64,000 bases of DNA, from the NCBI RefSeq assembly GCF_026151205.1, contig NC_087083.1, forward strand, positions 7,728,460-7,792,459, in the 5' to 3' direction. How positions within the stretch are numbered: position 1 is the stretch's first letter; each line of letters begins with the position of its first letter. A program made the translations under genes and the position numbers. Under the pieces are notes generated by a model that worked only from the letters and a program-made list of their open reading frames with translations, did no database searches and was not told where the DNA came from. Positions 1 to 10,439 of this stretch are shown here, in pieces. The stretch is from Bolinopsis microptera. Its lineage: Eukaryota > Ctenophora > Tentaculata > Lobata > Bolinopsidae.

Positions 1-112
1 AAAACCAGTAAAACCGTGTTTGACAGATCTCCATGACTATAACTATAAGCCTCTTATTTTGTCCGATTATTTGTCTCCTCTTTACAAACTAACTTATTGT
101 TTTCTCTCTCAG

Positions 113-202
113 AAACGAGCGGTAATAGAAGTGCGGCGGAAGAAGGAGTTGGTACAGAGAGAGCTTAGTGTTATTGATCAGGAGCTATCTAGGATAGATC
201 AG
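113..202 (+). CDS. CYTH: Cytohesin exon a: coiled coil
   Basis: Acceptor ctctcag and donor caggtaca flank 30 codons rich in K/R/E/L with heptad spacing ([16 protein letters not shown]). This is the C-terminal part of the N-terminal coiled coil that in cytohesins dimerises and binds partners. Phase 0 at both ends; a preceding exon with the ATG must lie before the window. Confidence 0.85.
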
Positions 203-3200
203 GTACAGTGACGTCATTATTTACGGTGACGTCATGACTTACAGTGAAGTCATGATTTACCGTGTCTTTGTCTAAACATTGCCTTATTCACTTTGTCTTT
301 CTGACAAGTTTTTCAGAGACAAACCTGCTGCAGATATGGCGGCAGTAAATACCCTTAGTTAAAGAAACTTTACTTCGATTTGTTATTTTATTTTATACAG
401 GGTGGGCCAAAAGTCAGTACCCATACGTTGGCCTTAATCATGGGCACATATTAGGTGCGATGGGTGCGGGATCGCACAATTTACCGTTTTCCGCACACTT
501 CCGCATAATTTATTGTTTTCCGCACATTTCCGCACATTTTGTAATTATCTGCATATTTCCGCATAATCTAGCATTTTCCGCGTAATTTCGCATAATTTTG
601 AAATTTTTGCGTTAAGATTTTCGAGTGTAAAACCAAAATATGTTAAAGTTGGGCACTTTTAGGACCGTGACTCAGGCCCTTTCGGGACCCTGGCCCAGGC
701 CCTTTCGGGACCCTGACCCAGGCCCTTTCGGGACCGTGACCCAGGCCCTTTTGGAACTCATACCTAGGCCACGTGACCCAGTTACCACGTGACTCAGGCC
801 CTTTCGGGACCCTGACCCAGGCCCTTTTGGAACTCATGCTTAGGTCACGTGACCCGGTTACCACGTGACCGAGGCCCTTTCGGGACTGTGACCCAGGCCC
901 TTTCGGGACCCAGACCCAGGCCCTTTCGGGACCCTGACCCAGGCCCTTTTGGAACTCATGCTTAGGCCACGTGACTCAGGCCCTTTCGGGACCGTGACCC
1001 AGGCCCTTTCGGGACCGTGACCCAGGCCCTTTCGGGACCGTTACCCAGGCCCTTTCGGGACCGTTACCCAGGCCCTTTCGGGACCGTGATCCAGGTCCTT
1101 TCGAGACCGTGACCCAGGACATTATGGAACCCTCGTCGTTACCGTACTTCGATTATAGTGTATCAGTTATCATTCGTAGGTGATAATAGAAGAAGTAGGT
1201 GTAAAGGGTAATGAGCTTTATTCGTTGCAGCGTTGGCTTTATAGTGGGCTTAATGGATCTTGGATCAAATGGTTCACAAATACTGACGATCAATGCCAAC
1301 AAGCGTGTCACATATTTGCGATCACGCATGGGATCTGATCGACTCTATCAAGAGGCGTCTTCAAATAACTGTATCCTGATTCCTGATCTCTACCAGATCA
1401 AGTCACTGTTCCCAGATAACTGAATCTCAATATAGGTTCAATCATGGTCTTAGTAAAGAACTACACCCTCAGTAACACATAAACAGACCTATTTTTGATA
1501 AGAGCGGCGGTTATACGTTTAGAATTTCCAAAGTCCTCGAGAAAATGCAAAAAAAACCCGCACAATTCCCGCACAAATTTCGAAAAAATCGCCGCACATT
1601 TGCCGCATAATTGGTAAAAATTTACCGCACCTTACCGCACATTTTACCTTTATAGTCGGGTGCGGTACCGCATAATTTCGATTTTTTACCGCACCTAATA
1701 TGTGCCTCTGGCCTTAATAGCTCCGCCGTGTTTTATATTTGAGAGCTGTTGCTTTGCAGATGGCATACTGTACTTACTGGTTCGAGGATTCAGTCGTCAA
1801 AATTTGAAAATTCGAATATTTTAGACCACGCCTATTCAATATTAAAACACCTATATTGTTTCCTCTGAACATGCTGAACACCTAATTTTTTCAGAGACGG
1901 TATATTATCAAATGTTGCATATGATCTGAAAACGTGAGGCAAAACGGATTAGAAATGACGAAGTTATCAAGCATTTTCTGTATCTCGTTAACAAAATTGA
2001 CTGGGTGAATATGTGACACCGTGACACGACACCTTAATTGGGCACCCTTAACAATTCCCATAATATTTCACGAGGTAGTTAACGGGGTCACCTTATCACG
2101 TGATTAGGTAAACCAATCACCTGATCACACGTAACATGAATAAACTCGTTATGCTTCATATCTCGGTCATCTGAGAAGCTACAGTTCTAATTCTTTCAGG
2201 ACAAACGTAATTCGAATGGCCAAACACAATTCAATAACATTTAGCTTGATCCGACTATCCAAACTACCAAATAAATGTGAAAATGAACCTCCATTTGAAA
2301 AAAATGAACGCGAATATTTTTCGAGTTGACAAATTCCTCGAACCAGTGGTGGTACTAAGTCATACCAGAAAGAAGTATTTAAATTGGGCACTCAGTGACT
2401 GAGCTATAAAGGCCAACGTATGGGTACTGACTTTTGGCCCACCCTGTATCATAGAAAAATCAGTTACTCAATGATAACTTAATGACTCTTACTATTTAGG
2501 AATTAGTTAATTAATCTTAATGACCCTTACTATTTTAGGAGTTAGCGCAGTTCGAAGGGAGACACCCTGGAGCTGCTGCTGCCGCGAGCGCTGAACACAA
2601 TCGTAACGATAACACTAAGACTCTGGACGACGTTCAGGTTAGTTGATAATTGATTACTGATAATTAGTTAATTGATAGATAAGAGGCTAATTTATTAATT
2701 GCCTGGAGAATGATTTTAAAGATGGCTTACTTCCTCATCCGACAGTTGTATTCGCCTTGCAATTACAAATAACGTGTAAAGTCAGTTCGTTCCTCGTATA
2801 ACTTTTTTTGACATGTGACATTTAATTGGCACCATGCCATTACCTTATATGGTGATAATACTATAATTATTAGCGATTTGTATTGTATCGGAAGCTGGAT
2901 CAATATCAATACCAAATAAGGTACTGGCAGGGTGCCAACTAAATATCACGTGTCCATCAGAGAGATGTCACGTGTCAATTAGAGGCCTCAGTATATTCCA
3001 CAGATCTTTATTGCAGTATTTAATTTGATTGATCAATTAACTAATAGTCTAATTAACTAATTGGCTAATCCTCCAGGGTCGACAGAGGTTTAACGTGGAT
3101 CCCAAGAAGGGAATAGAGCTTCTGATAGCAGCTGGGTTACTGAATGACACTCCTGAAGATATCGCCTCCTTCCTCTACAAGGGAGAACGTCTTCACAAAA

Positions 3201-6200
3201 CAAAGGTAAGAGGAATGTTTATGAGGCGAGAAGAATGTTTATAAGGTGTGAAGAATGTTTATAAGAATATTTTCCATGTTCTTACTATAACCATCGAGGT
3301 GAAAATTCAGTTGCATCTTGAAAAGTGGCCTCCGTTTTCTATCAGTGGCATGTGGATATCAACCCACCACAAAATTTAAAGCTGATAATTCACCAATACT
3401 ACAGTACTATAGGAATTTTAGATTACAAGTCATAAACTCGCAGTCGCCAGAAACATAGCATAACATTCCCTGGAACTGGCCTAACAGAGACTGTATCCCT
3501 TGTATTACAGCGTAAAGTTCAGCAGTCACGCTAATCACACAATATAGACACTAAACCGGTATATATGTGCTGCACAGTTACACTGCATGTTATACAGTTA
3601 ACACACATTTAACTGCTTTGCACTTATGTTTAGTGGATATCTACTATCTCCGTATATTATATTGTATCCAGGTTTTATAGATTCCTGAATTTGTAATTGT
3701 TGTACTTGATAAAGTGCCCTCCAGTGATCAAACATTACTGCTACATCTCAGAATGTGCCCTTCATATCTGTTATCTAACATACCAGCAAGTCTCCAGTAT
3801 CATAATGCACATACCAGTATTATTATGCACATACCATAACATACCTCGCTGAAACACACAGAAACACGTACCAACTACACAAACACACCCATCCACTGTA
3901 CTGATTAAACAAACATTTCTCAATCTTATTAGATCATGTTTGTTTATATCTATATATGCCCTTTATATGTATTCACTTAGTACCTGTTCGGAAATTCTTC
4001 CGGGATTATGTGCGGTAGTTTAACAGTGTAGGCTGGAATTGCATTTTAACCAATTTAGAATTAGACAAAAAGGATAAGATATAGTTTTTATATTTCAATA
4101 ATATGTTGCATGAATATATTACTTTTGAGCGCGCTGATAATGTAAACTCTAGATAAATTGCAATTGTTGGTAGCATTATGTAACTCTTGGCAGAGATCAA
4201 TAATTTGTAATGTCAAATAAGTAATATTAAGTAATATATTAGTATTGGCAGCATAACATAACTTTTGCATATTATTACTACTGTCGTTATATATTAATTA
4301 ATATTGGTAGTGATCTTAACTGGTGGCTGTCAAATTTAAATGTATTAATACATCTTGTAGTGTTACTATCAATATTATAACAGAATTATAAGGTCATCAC
4401 CCATAATACGTTACAGGGTACTGTCGATGTAACAACTTAAAAATGCAGTAAAATATTTTGGATATTTGTGTGGAGTGGTGACATAATGTTTGAACTAATA
4501 GCTGAAATAAGTGCTCGTATTACACGATCGTAACTCGTTCATCATCGTAACAGCTTATTATACAGACTCTGGCCACTATGATGTCATTTTAACGAATATA
4601 TTAATACTCCTTCATCAATAAAAACGATATGTAATCTCAATTCTCGACAAATATATCACTCCTGAACACCAACAAAAACGATATATCATCTATAGCAAAC
4701 ATGTTATGACTCTTTCACATGAAATATGAGGTCTTATTTTCCAATATGTTGCTCATTCAGGTCTATAAAAATGAAATGAATATTAATTGTCAAAATGAAA
4801 AAAAGTATTTTCTTTTAAACGCGTGAAAACATTTTGATGGTGGAAAGAACAATTTTAAATATGCACTTCACATTCCACAACAAAAGAAAACGTTTACATA
4901 CTTTTAAAACTTTCCCAAACACAAGGAAATATTTTCAGATCGGCGAGTACCTCGGTGAGCACAAAGAACTTAACTTGATGGTTTTAACGAAGTTTGTTGA
5001 GTTGTTCGAGTTCGAGAAGATGGATATCGTCACTGCACTCAGAAACTTTCTAGGAAAATTCAGATTACCGGGTGAAGCCCAAAAGGTAAAAAATTAAACT
5101 TTTATTAATTAAGTTATTTATTATATTAATCAAGTCACTGATTGATATTAGTTTTATTTGTTTACATTTTAGAACTGGTTTGGACACGTGACAGTGATTG
5201 GTTAGTTTGATTGGTCGTTGGTGGAAACTGTAATACCGGATTGGATATTCATTATTGAGTCACCTGCACTGTCAAGTTTCAAATCAAGTTTCAAATAAAC
5301 CATCACCAGCATTAAAGTGTATTTATTGATTTGCTAATCCCGTAAATTTGTCATATACGAGTAAATCGGTCTACTTTATAGGGGGGGGTGTCACGTCCGT
5401 CTATGTCCGCTTGTCTCATAGAATCCAAAAAGGACAGGACATAGGCGGACATAGGCGGACATAGGCGGACATAGACGGACATAGAAGGACATAGAAGGAC
5501 ATAGGCGGACATAGGCGGACATAGGCGGACATTAATGGACACCTAAATTGCTAAATAAAATGTTCAATTTTTGCTGTTATAGGGGGATCATGTTTTTTGT
5601 CCGTTCGGTACCCTATATTTTCAAAACGGACAAAAAATAGAGCGGACATAAACGGACAAAAATGGACAAAAACGGACAAAAATGGAAATAACATTTAGAT
5701 GCTTCCTCCTCCTACTCTTCCTCCTCCTCCCCCTGGGTCTTCCTGATCTTCCTCAGTCCTCTTCCTCCTCCCCTCCTCAGTCCTCCTCCTACTCCTCCTC
5801 CTCGTCCACAGTCCTCCTCATCAGTCCTCAACAGTCCTTCTCCTCCCCAGTCCTCCTCCTCCTCCTGAGTCTTCCTCCTGGGTCCTCCTGCTGGGTCCTC
5901 CTCCTCCTCTTAATCCTCCTCCTCTTCCTCCTCAGTCCTCAGTCCTCCTCCTCATCCTTCTCCTCAGTCCTCCATCTTCCTCCTCAGTCCTCCCCCAGTC
6001 CCCCTCCTCCTCCTCCTATTCAGTCCTCCTCCTCCTCCTCCTCCTTCTCAGTCCTCCTCAGTCCTCCTCCTCCTCCTGAGTCCTCCTCCTCCTCCTCCTC
6101 CTCCTCTTCCCTCTCAGTCATCCTCCTCAGCCATCCTCCTCAGTCCTCTTCAGTCCTCCTCCTCAGTCCTCCTCCTCCTGGGTCCTCCTCCTCCTCTTCA

Positions 6201-9200
6201 TCCTCCTCCTCTTCCTCCTCGGTCCTCAGTCCTCCTCCTCCTGGGTCCTCCTCCTCATCCTTCTCATCAGTCCTCCTCCTCCCCAGTCCTCTCCCAGTCC
6301 CCCTCCTTGTCCTCCTCCTATTCAGTCCTCCTCTTCCTCCTCCTCAATTCTCCTCAGTCCTCCTTCTCAATTCTCCTAAGTCCTCCTCCTGAGTCCTCCT
6401 CCTGAGTCCTCCTCCTCTTCCTTCTGAGTCCACCTCCTGAGTCCTCCTCCGACCTCCTCCTCCCTCTCAGTCATCCTCCTCAGTCATCCTCCTCAGCCAT
6501 CCTCCCCAGCCATCCTCCTCAGCCATCCTCCTCAGTACTCCTCAGTCCTCCTCCTTCTCAGTCATCGTCAGTCCTCCTCCTCAGTCCTCCTCAGTCATCC
6601 TCCTCCTCCTGGGTCCTCCTCCTCCTCCTCCTGGGTCTTCCTGATCTTCCTCAGTCCTCTTCCTCCTCCCCTCCTCAGTCCTCCTCCTACTCCTCCTCCT
6701 CGTCCACAGTCCTCCTCATCAGTCCTCAACAGTCCTTCTCCTCCCCAGTCCTCCTCCTCCTCCTGAGTACTCCTCCTGGGTCCTCCTCCTGGGTCCTCCT
6801 CCTCCTCTTCATCCTCCTCCTCTTCCTCCTCAGTCCTCAGTCCTCCTCAGTCCTCCTCCTCATCCTTCTCCTGAGTCCTCCATCCTCCTCCTCAGTCCTC
6901 CCCCAGTCCCCCTCCTCCTCCTCCTATTCAGTCCTCCTCCTCCTCCTCCTCCTCCTTCTCAGTCCTCCTCAGTCCTCCTCCTCCTCCTGAGTCCTCCTCC
7001 TCCTCCTCCTCCTCTTCCCTCTCAGTCATCCTCCTCAGCCATCCTCCTCAGTCCTCCTCCTCAGTCCTCCTCCTCCTGGGTCCTCTTCCTCCTCTTCATC
7101 CTCCTCCTCTTCCTCCTCGGTCCTCAGTCCTCCTCCTCCTGGGTCCTCCTCCTCATCCTTCTCATCAGTCCTCCTCCTCCCCAGTCCTCTCCCAGTCCCC
7201 CTCCTTGCCCTCCTTCTCCTATTCAGTCCTCCTCCTCCTCCTCCTCCTCAGTTCTCCTCAGTCCTCCTTCTCATTTCTCCTAAGTCCTCCTCCTGAGTCC
7301 TCCTCCTGAGTCCTCCTCCTGATCCTCTTCCTTCTGAGTCCTCCTCCTCCTCCCTCTCAGTCATCCTCCTCAGTCATCCTCCTCAGCCATCCTCCCCAGC
7401 CATCCTCCCCAGCCATCCTCCCCAGCCATCCTCCTCAGCCATCCTCCTCAGTACTCCTCAGTCCTCCTCCTTCTCAGTCATCGTCAGTCCTCCTCCTCAG
7501 TCCTCCTCAGTCATCCTCCTCCTCCTGGGTCCTCCTCCTCCTCCTCCTGGGTCCTCCTGGGTCTTCCTGATCCTCCCCAGTCCTCTTCCTCCTCCCCTCC
7601 TCAGTCCTCCTCCTACTCCTCCTCCTCGTCCTCAGTCCTCCTCATCAGTCCTCAACAGTTCTCCTCCTCCCCAGTCCTCCTCCTCCTCCTGGGGCCTTTT
7701 CCTGGGTCCTCCTCCTGGGTCCTCCTCCTCCTTCTCCTCCTCAGTCCTTCTCCTCCTCCTCCTCAGTCCTCTTCCTCCTCTTCCTCCTCCTCCTCCCTCT
7801 CAGTCATCCTCCTCAGCCATCCTCCTCAGCCATTCTCCTCAGTCCTCCTCCTTCTCAGTCCTCCTCAGTCCTCCTCAGTCCTCCTCCTCAGTCCTCCTCC
7901 TCCTCAGTCATCCTCCTCAGTTCTCCTCCTCCTCCTCCTAGGTCCTCCTTCTGGGTCCTCCTCCTCCTGGGTCTTCCTGATCCTTCTCCTCCCTCTCAGT
8001 CATCCTCCTCAGTCATCCTCCTCAGTCATCCTCCTCAGTCATCCTCCTCAGCCATCCTCCTCAGCCATCCTTCTCAGCCATCCTCCTCAGTACTCTTCAG
8101 TACTCTTCAGTACTCTTCAGTCCTCAAAATTTTTGCCGCTAATGTCCACCAATGTCCGCTAATGTCCACCAATGTCCATCCAAGTCCGCCAATGTCCGTC
8201 CGGGTCCGCCAATGTCCGTCCGAGTCCGCCAATGTCCGTCCGAGTCCGCCAATGTCCGTCCGAGTCCGCCAATGTCCGTCCGTGTCCGCCAATGTCCCAA
8301 AAAACACGTCCGTTGTCTCATAGAATCCAAAAAGGACAGGACATAGACGGACATAGACGGACATGACACCCCCCCCTTTATATTAACTATATATCAATTT
8401 TACATTACCTACGTGAATTAAAAGTTCCATTATTCGACTTTTGCCTTCCACATTCCTCTCCAGCTATTTAACCAACCAATTATCAAATCAATTAGTTATC
8501 TAATCATCTGATTACCCACAGATCGACCGAATGATGGAAGAGTTCGCGACAGTCTACTGCAAAGCAACTGGCAGTGTGTACAGTAAAAGTGACACGTGCT
8601 ACGTTCTAGCGTTCTCCATCATAATGCTCAACACCTCACTTCATAACCCCAGTGTTAAAGACAAGCTTTCTGCTGATCAATTCGTAAAAATGAACAACGG
8701 TTAGTTTTATTGAAGTTTTTATTGACGCTTTCCCTCACGTGACGTCATAGTTTCATGAAGCAGGGAAAGACTGTTTTGTTTTGTTGTGATTTTTTGTTTT
8801 GGCACATTTTTTAGCCTTTATAAAACATGATACTAAGCTAGGATCAACAACAGCTGATCAATTAACTGTACTTACGTTAACGTTAGTTGTTACGTCAGTG
8901 GTAAACCTAACCTCTAATTATAATCTTCACAGCTAATTATTTAATTATTTAATGATAAACATTAACCAGGTATAAACGATGGTGGAGACCTCCCCGCCCA
9001 GCTACTCATAGACGCATACCACTCCATTAAAAACACGCCCTTCGAAATACCTGAAGACGACACACAAGACTTCACCATAACATTCTACAACCCTGATAAA
9101 CGGGGTTATCTAGTTAAGGAGGGAGGAAAACATAAGAGCTGGAAGAAAAGATACTTTGTGTTGACTGATAATTGTTTGTATTATTTTGTGAAGGAATCAG

Positions 9201-10121
9201 ATAGTGAACCTAAGGGTATTGTTCCCCTGGAAAACCTCAAGGTAAGGTCGACGTTATGAATACTTACGTTATGAATACTCACGTTATAAATACTTACGTT
9301 ATAAATGCTTACGTTATGAGTTATGAATACTTACGTTATAGATACTTACGTTATAGATACTTACGTTATAGATACTTACGTTATAGATACTTACGTTATA
9401 AAGGGTATTTATACAACGTTTGAAATTTATTTCAAACGTTGTATAAATACCCTTTATAACAGGGTTATAACATAAAGTTTTATAAAACTTTATAAAGTTT
9501 TATTTCAAACGTTGTTGTGAAAATTAACAATTCCATTTTTTAAGTTCATGGACTCATGCAGAGTCTAGATTTTGGTGCTGAAAAGCTGTAAATACTCTTC
9601 TTAAATCATCCTATTATTTTAAGACTCGGTTTTGGCTTCTGAGTTCTGATATGAGTTCCTGGATGTTCCTCAGAAGATTAAGTGATTAAGTGATTAAGTG
9701 ATTAAGTGATTAAGAAGTAACTGTTCCAGGTTGAGGAGTGTAAACTAAAAGACAGAAAGTTTACACTCGAGATAAGATCCGACGAAAAGTTTATCAAATC
9801 AGCTAAAACAGACAGTGGCGGCAAAATGGTGTCCGGTAACCATGAATACTACAGAATACAAGCAAGCAATCATGTAAGAAATCAATTAGTTTAAATAGTT
9901 CAATTATTTTAAATATTTGCGAGTTAAATATGTATAATAGTTTATTATATATTATGGGATATTTTATCCCATATCTACAATTTAACAATTCAAGTTAATA
10001 TTTCTTCTTTACTCAGGAGGAAATGATGGCCTGGATGGAAAGCATCAGAAAAAGCATCAGCAAAGATCCGTTCTATGCGCAAATGCAGGCCCGCAAAAAG
10101 AACGCTATGTGCAAACAATGA
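113..10121 (+). CDS. CYTH: Cytohesin-type ARF guanine-nucleotide exchange factor (8 exons, 5' end outside window)
   Basis: Joined exons 113-202, 2539-2637, 3077-3205, 4939-5085, 8522-8699, 8970-9241, 9730-9873 and 10017-10121 give 387 residues in one frame with GT-AG borders throughout. Domain order is coiled coil (about 1-30), acidic/Ala linker (31-63), Sec7 (about 64-245) and PH (about 259-375), as in animal cytohesins of about 400 residues, so only the first residues and start codon lie upstream. Cytohesins load GTP onto ARF1/ARF6 at membranes; the catalytic glutamate finger is E152 in LPGEAQK. The PH loop reads [12 protein letters not shown], the two-glycine form that in mammals favours PIP3. 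The C-terminus ([10 protein letters not shown]) is shorter and less basic than the mammalian polybasic tail. Family assignment is secure; the orthologue number is not. Confidence 0.95.
439..1708. mobile_element. Non-autonomous DNA element nested in the mariner-like element
   Basis: The near-terminal inverted repeat GGCACATATTAGGTGCG occurs at 443-459 and, inverted, at 1690-1706. The 10-bp direct repeat TGGCCTTAAT (429-438 and 1709-1718) flanks it, and the outer host sequence is itself the mariner terminal repeat, so the order of insertion is clear. Subterminal zones are packed with short CCGCAC(A)TTT / CGCATAATT units on both sides, and the centre holds a 23-bp minisatellite. No transposase. 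The 9-10 bp duplication would suit a MULE-like element, but that is inference. Confidence 0.75.
655..1130. repeat. 23-bp minisatellite (GGCCCTTTCGGGACC unit)
   Basis: About 18 head-to-tail units of ggccctttcgggaccstgaccca, some broken by a variant unit (ttttggaactcatgcttagg plus cacgtgac). It lies inside the nested element at 439-1708. ORFs across it are shadows of the period. Confidence 0.9.
2539..2637 (+). CDS. CYTH: Cytohesin exon b: linker
   Basis: Acceptor ttttag and donor caggttag flank 33 codons starting [16 protein letters not shown], a low-complexity linker between coiled coil and Sec7. An in-frame alternative acceptor (gcgcag, 12 nt further in) could shorten it by four residues. 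Phase 0 fits both neighbours. Confidence 0.8.
2808..2958. repeat. Diverged inverted-repeat MITE in a cytohesin intron
   Basis: Left arm (gacatgtgacatttaattgg, caccatgccattacctta) and right arm (taaggtactggcagggtgcc, aactaaatatcacgtgtcc) are imperfect reverse complements of about 45-50 bp around a short centre. No certain target duplication. Confidence 0.55.
3077..3205 (+). CDS. CYTH: Cytohesin exon c: start of Sec7
   Basis: 43 codons beginning [16 protein letters not shown] and including [15 protein letters not shown], the first helices of the Sec7 fold. Acceptor ctccag, donor aaggtaag, phase 0. Confidence 0.93.
4939..5085 (+). CDS. CYTH: Cytohesin exon d: Sec7 with glutamate finger
   Basis: 49 codons starting [13 protein letters not shown] and ending FRLPGEAQK. 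The glutamate in GEAQK is the catalytic finger that expels GDP from ARF. The reading frame is open well upstream of the acceptor (attttcag), but homology begins at IGEYL. Confidence 0.95.
5381..8376. mobile_element. 3-kb element with G-run termini and 6-bp target duplication, in a cytohesin intron
   Basis: Terminal inverted repeat [20 protein letters not shown] followed by CTATGTCC at both ends, flanked by the direct repeat TTTATA (5375-5380 and 8377-8382). Just inside each end, in direct orientation, is TTGTCTCATAGAATCCAAAA followed by AGGACAGGACATAG, and clusters of short CGGACATAG (left) or GTCCGYCCGAGTCCGCCAAT (right) tandem units. The interior is almost entirely the TCC minisatellite. 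No ORF with a recognisable transposase. The G-run + TGT + ATG/AAC terminus resembles that of the element at 31659-35119. Confidence 0.8.
5690..8110. repeat. TCC-rich minisatellite (TCCTCCTCAGTCC type)
   Basis: About 2.4 kb of near-pure pyrimidine on the + strand made of tcctcctcc, cagtcctcc, ctgggtcctcc and cagccatcctcc blocks, with higher-order duplications of about 0.9 kb (compare 5735-6560 with 6635-7470). It starts just after a conserved lead-in (atcatgttttttgtccgttc, about 5586) also found before the array at 36010. Ser/Pro/Leu ORFs over it are low-complexity artefacts. Confidence 0.92.
8522..8699 (+). CDS. CYTH: Cytohesin exon e: Sec7 core
   Basis: 59 codons plus one base, starting [13 protein letters not shown] and including [19 protein letters not shown], the ARF-contacting Sec7 motif 2 region. 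It follows the 3.4-kb intron that holds the 3-kb G-run element. Donor aacggttagt, phase 1. Confidence 0.95.
8970..9241 (+). CDS. CYTH: Cytohesin exon f: end of Sec7 and first half of PH
   Basis: Continues phase 1 with [13 protein letters not shown] (end of Sec7), then [20 protein letters not shown] and [15 protein letters not shown], the beta1-beta3 strands and phosphoinositide-binding loop of PH. Donor aaggtaag, phase 0. Confidence 0.95.
9242..9460. repeat. Tandem TTACGTTATAGATAC units followed by a 30-bp-arm hairpin
   Basis: About ten 15-16 bp units of acttacgttatRRat run from 9257 to 9395, then a near-perfect hairpin: arms 9396-9425 and 9430-9459 (ttataaagggtatttataca paired with its complement) with a 4-base loop. 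It lies within the intron after exon f. No TSD seen. Confidence 0.75.
9730..9873 (+). CDS. CYTH: Cytohesin exon g: PH domain
   Basis: 48 codons, [17 protein letters not shown] through [19 protein letters not shown]. The [12 protein letters not shown] stretch matches the VVEGNH..YRI motif of mammalian cytohesin PH domains. Acceptor ttccag, donor catgtaag. Confidence 0.94.
10017..10121 (+). CDS. CYTH: Cytohesin last exon: PH C-terminal helix and stop
   Basis: 34 codons plus [23 protein letters not shown], the PH C-terminal helix, then [14 protein letters not shown]. The CRE-rich tandem array begins about 50 bases after the stop, so it lies in the 3' UTR or just beyond. No clear AATAAA signal was found close by. 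Confidence 0.94.
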   Translation, partial: EEMMAWMESIRKSISKDPFYAQMQARKKNAMCKQ

Positions 10122-10167
10122 AGAAACGAACTGACTTAAATGAATTTATTTACCACATGACGTCAAA

Positions 10168-10435
10168 TTTTCCCTCACGTGACGTCACACGTCCAATCAC
10201 ATGTCGTCACATGTTCCCTCACGTGACGTCACACGTCCAATCACATGTCGTCACATGTTCCCTCAAGTCTCGTCACACGATACCTCACGTGACGTCACAA
10301 GTTCCTTTACGTGACGTCACACGCTCCTTTACGTGACGTCACACGCTCCCTCACGTGACGTCACACGTTCCTTTACGTGACGTCACAAGTTCCCTCACGT
10401 GACGTCACACGCTCCCTCACGTGACGTCACATGCT
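10168..10435. repeat. Tandem array of overlapping E-box/CRE sites after the cytohesin stop
   Basis: About eleven 22-24 bp units of the type cctcacgtgacgtcacacgy. Most carry CACGTG or TACGTG (E-box-like) overlapping TGACGTCA (the cAMP-response element palindrome). Unit variants (cacatgtcgtcacatgttcc) have lost the CRE. Single related sites occur at 211-250 and at 8737-8747 in introns of the same gene. Confidence 0.85.
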
Positions 10436-10439
10436 TCAC

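Larger units (their letters stand above)
398..2446. mobile_element. Tc1/mariner-like element with TA target duplication, in a cytohesin intron
   Basis: Ends are inverted copies starting CAGGGTGGGCCAAAAGTCAG and running on through ACCCATACGTTGGCC (about 38 bp). TA flanks both sides (396-397 and 2447-2448). The terminal sequence and TA duplication are typical of the IS630/Tc1/mariner superfamily. No transposase ORF is left; about 1.27 kb of the interior is a second, later insertion (439-1708). The remaining interior (1719-2400) shows no coding sequence. Confidence 0.85.

Noticed and set aside
5682-6392. Long Ser/Pro/Leu-rich ORFs over the TCC arrays (also 36103-36336, 40340-40729 and 41497-41904)
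   Set aside because: Pure pyrimidine repeats lack stop codons in some frames; no start context, domain or exon structure.
8107-8369. Overlapping ORFs on both strands ([14 protein letters not shown] type and the reverse)
   Set aside because: 20-bp tandem repeats at the right end of the G-run element.
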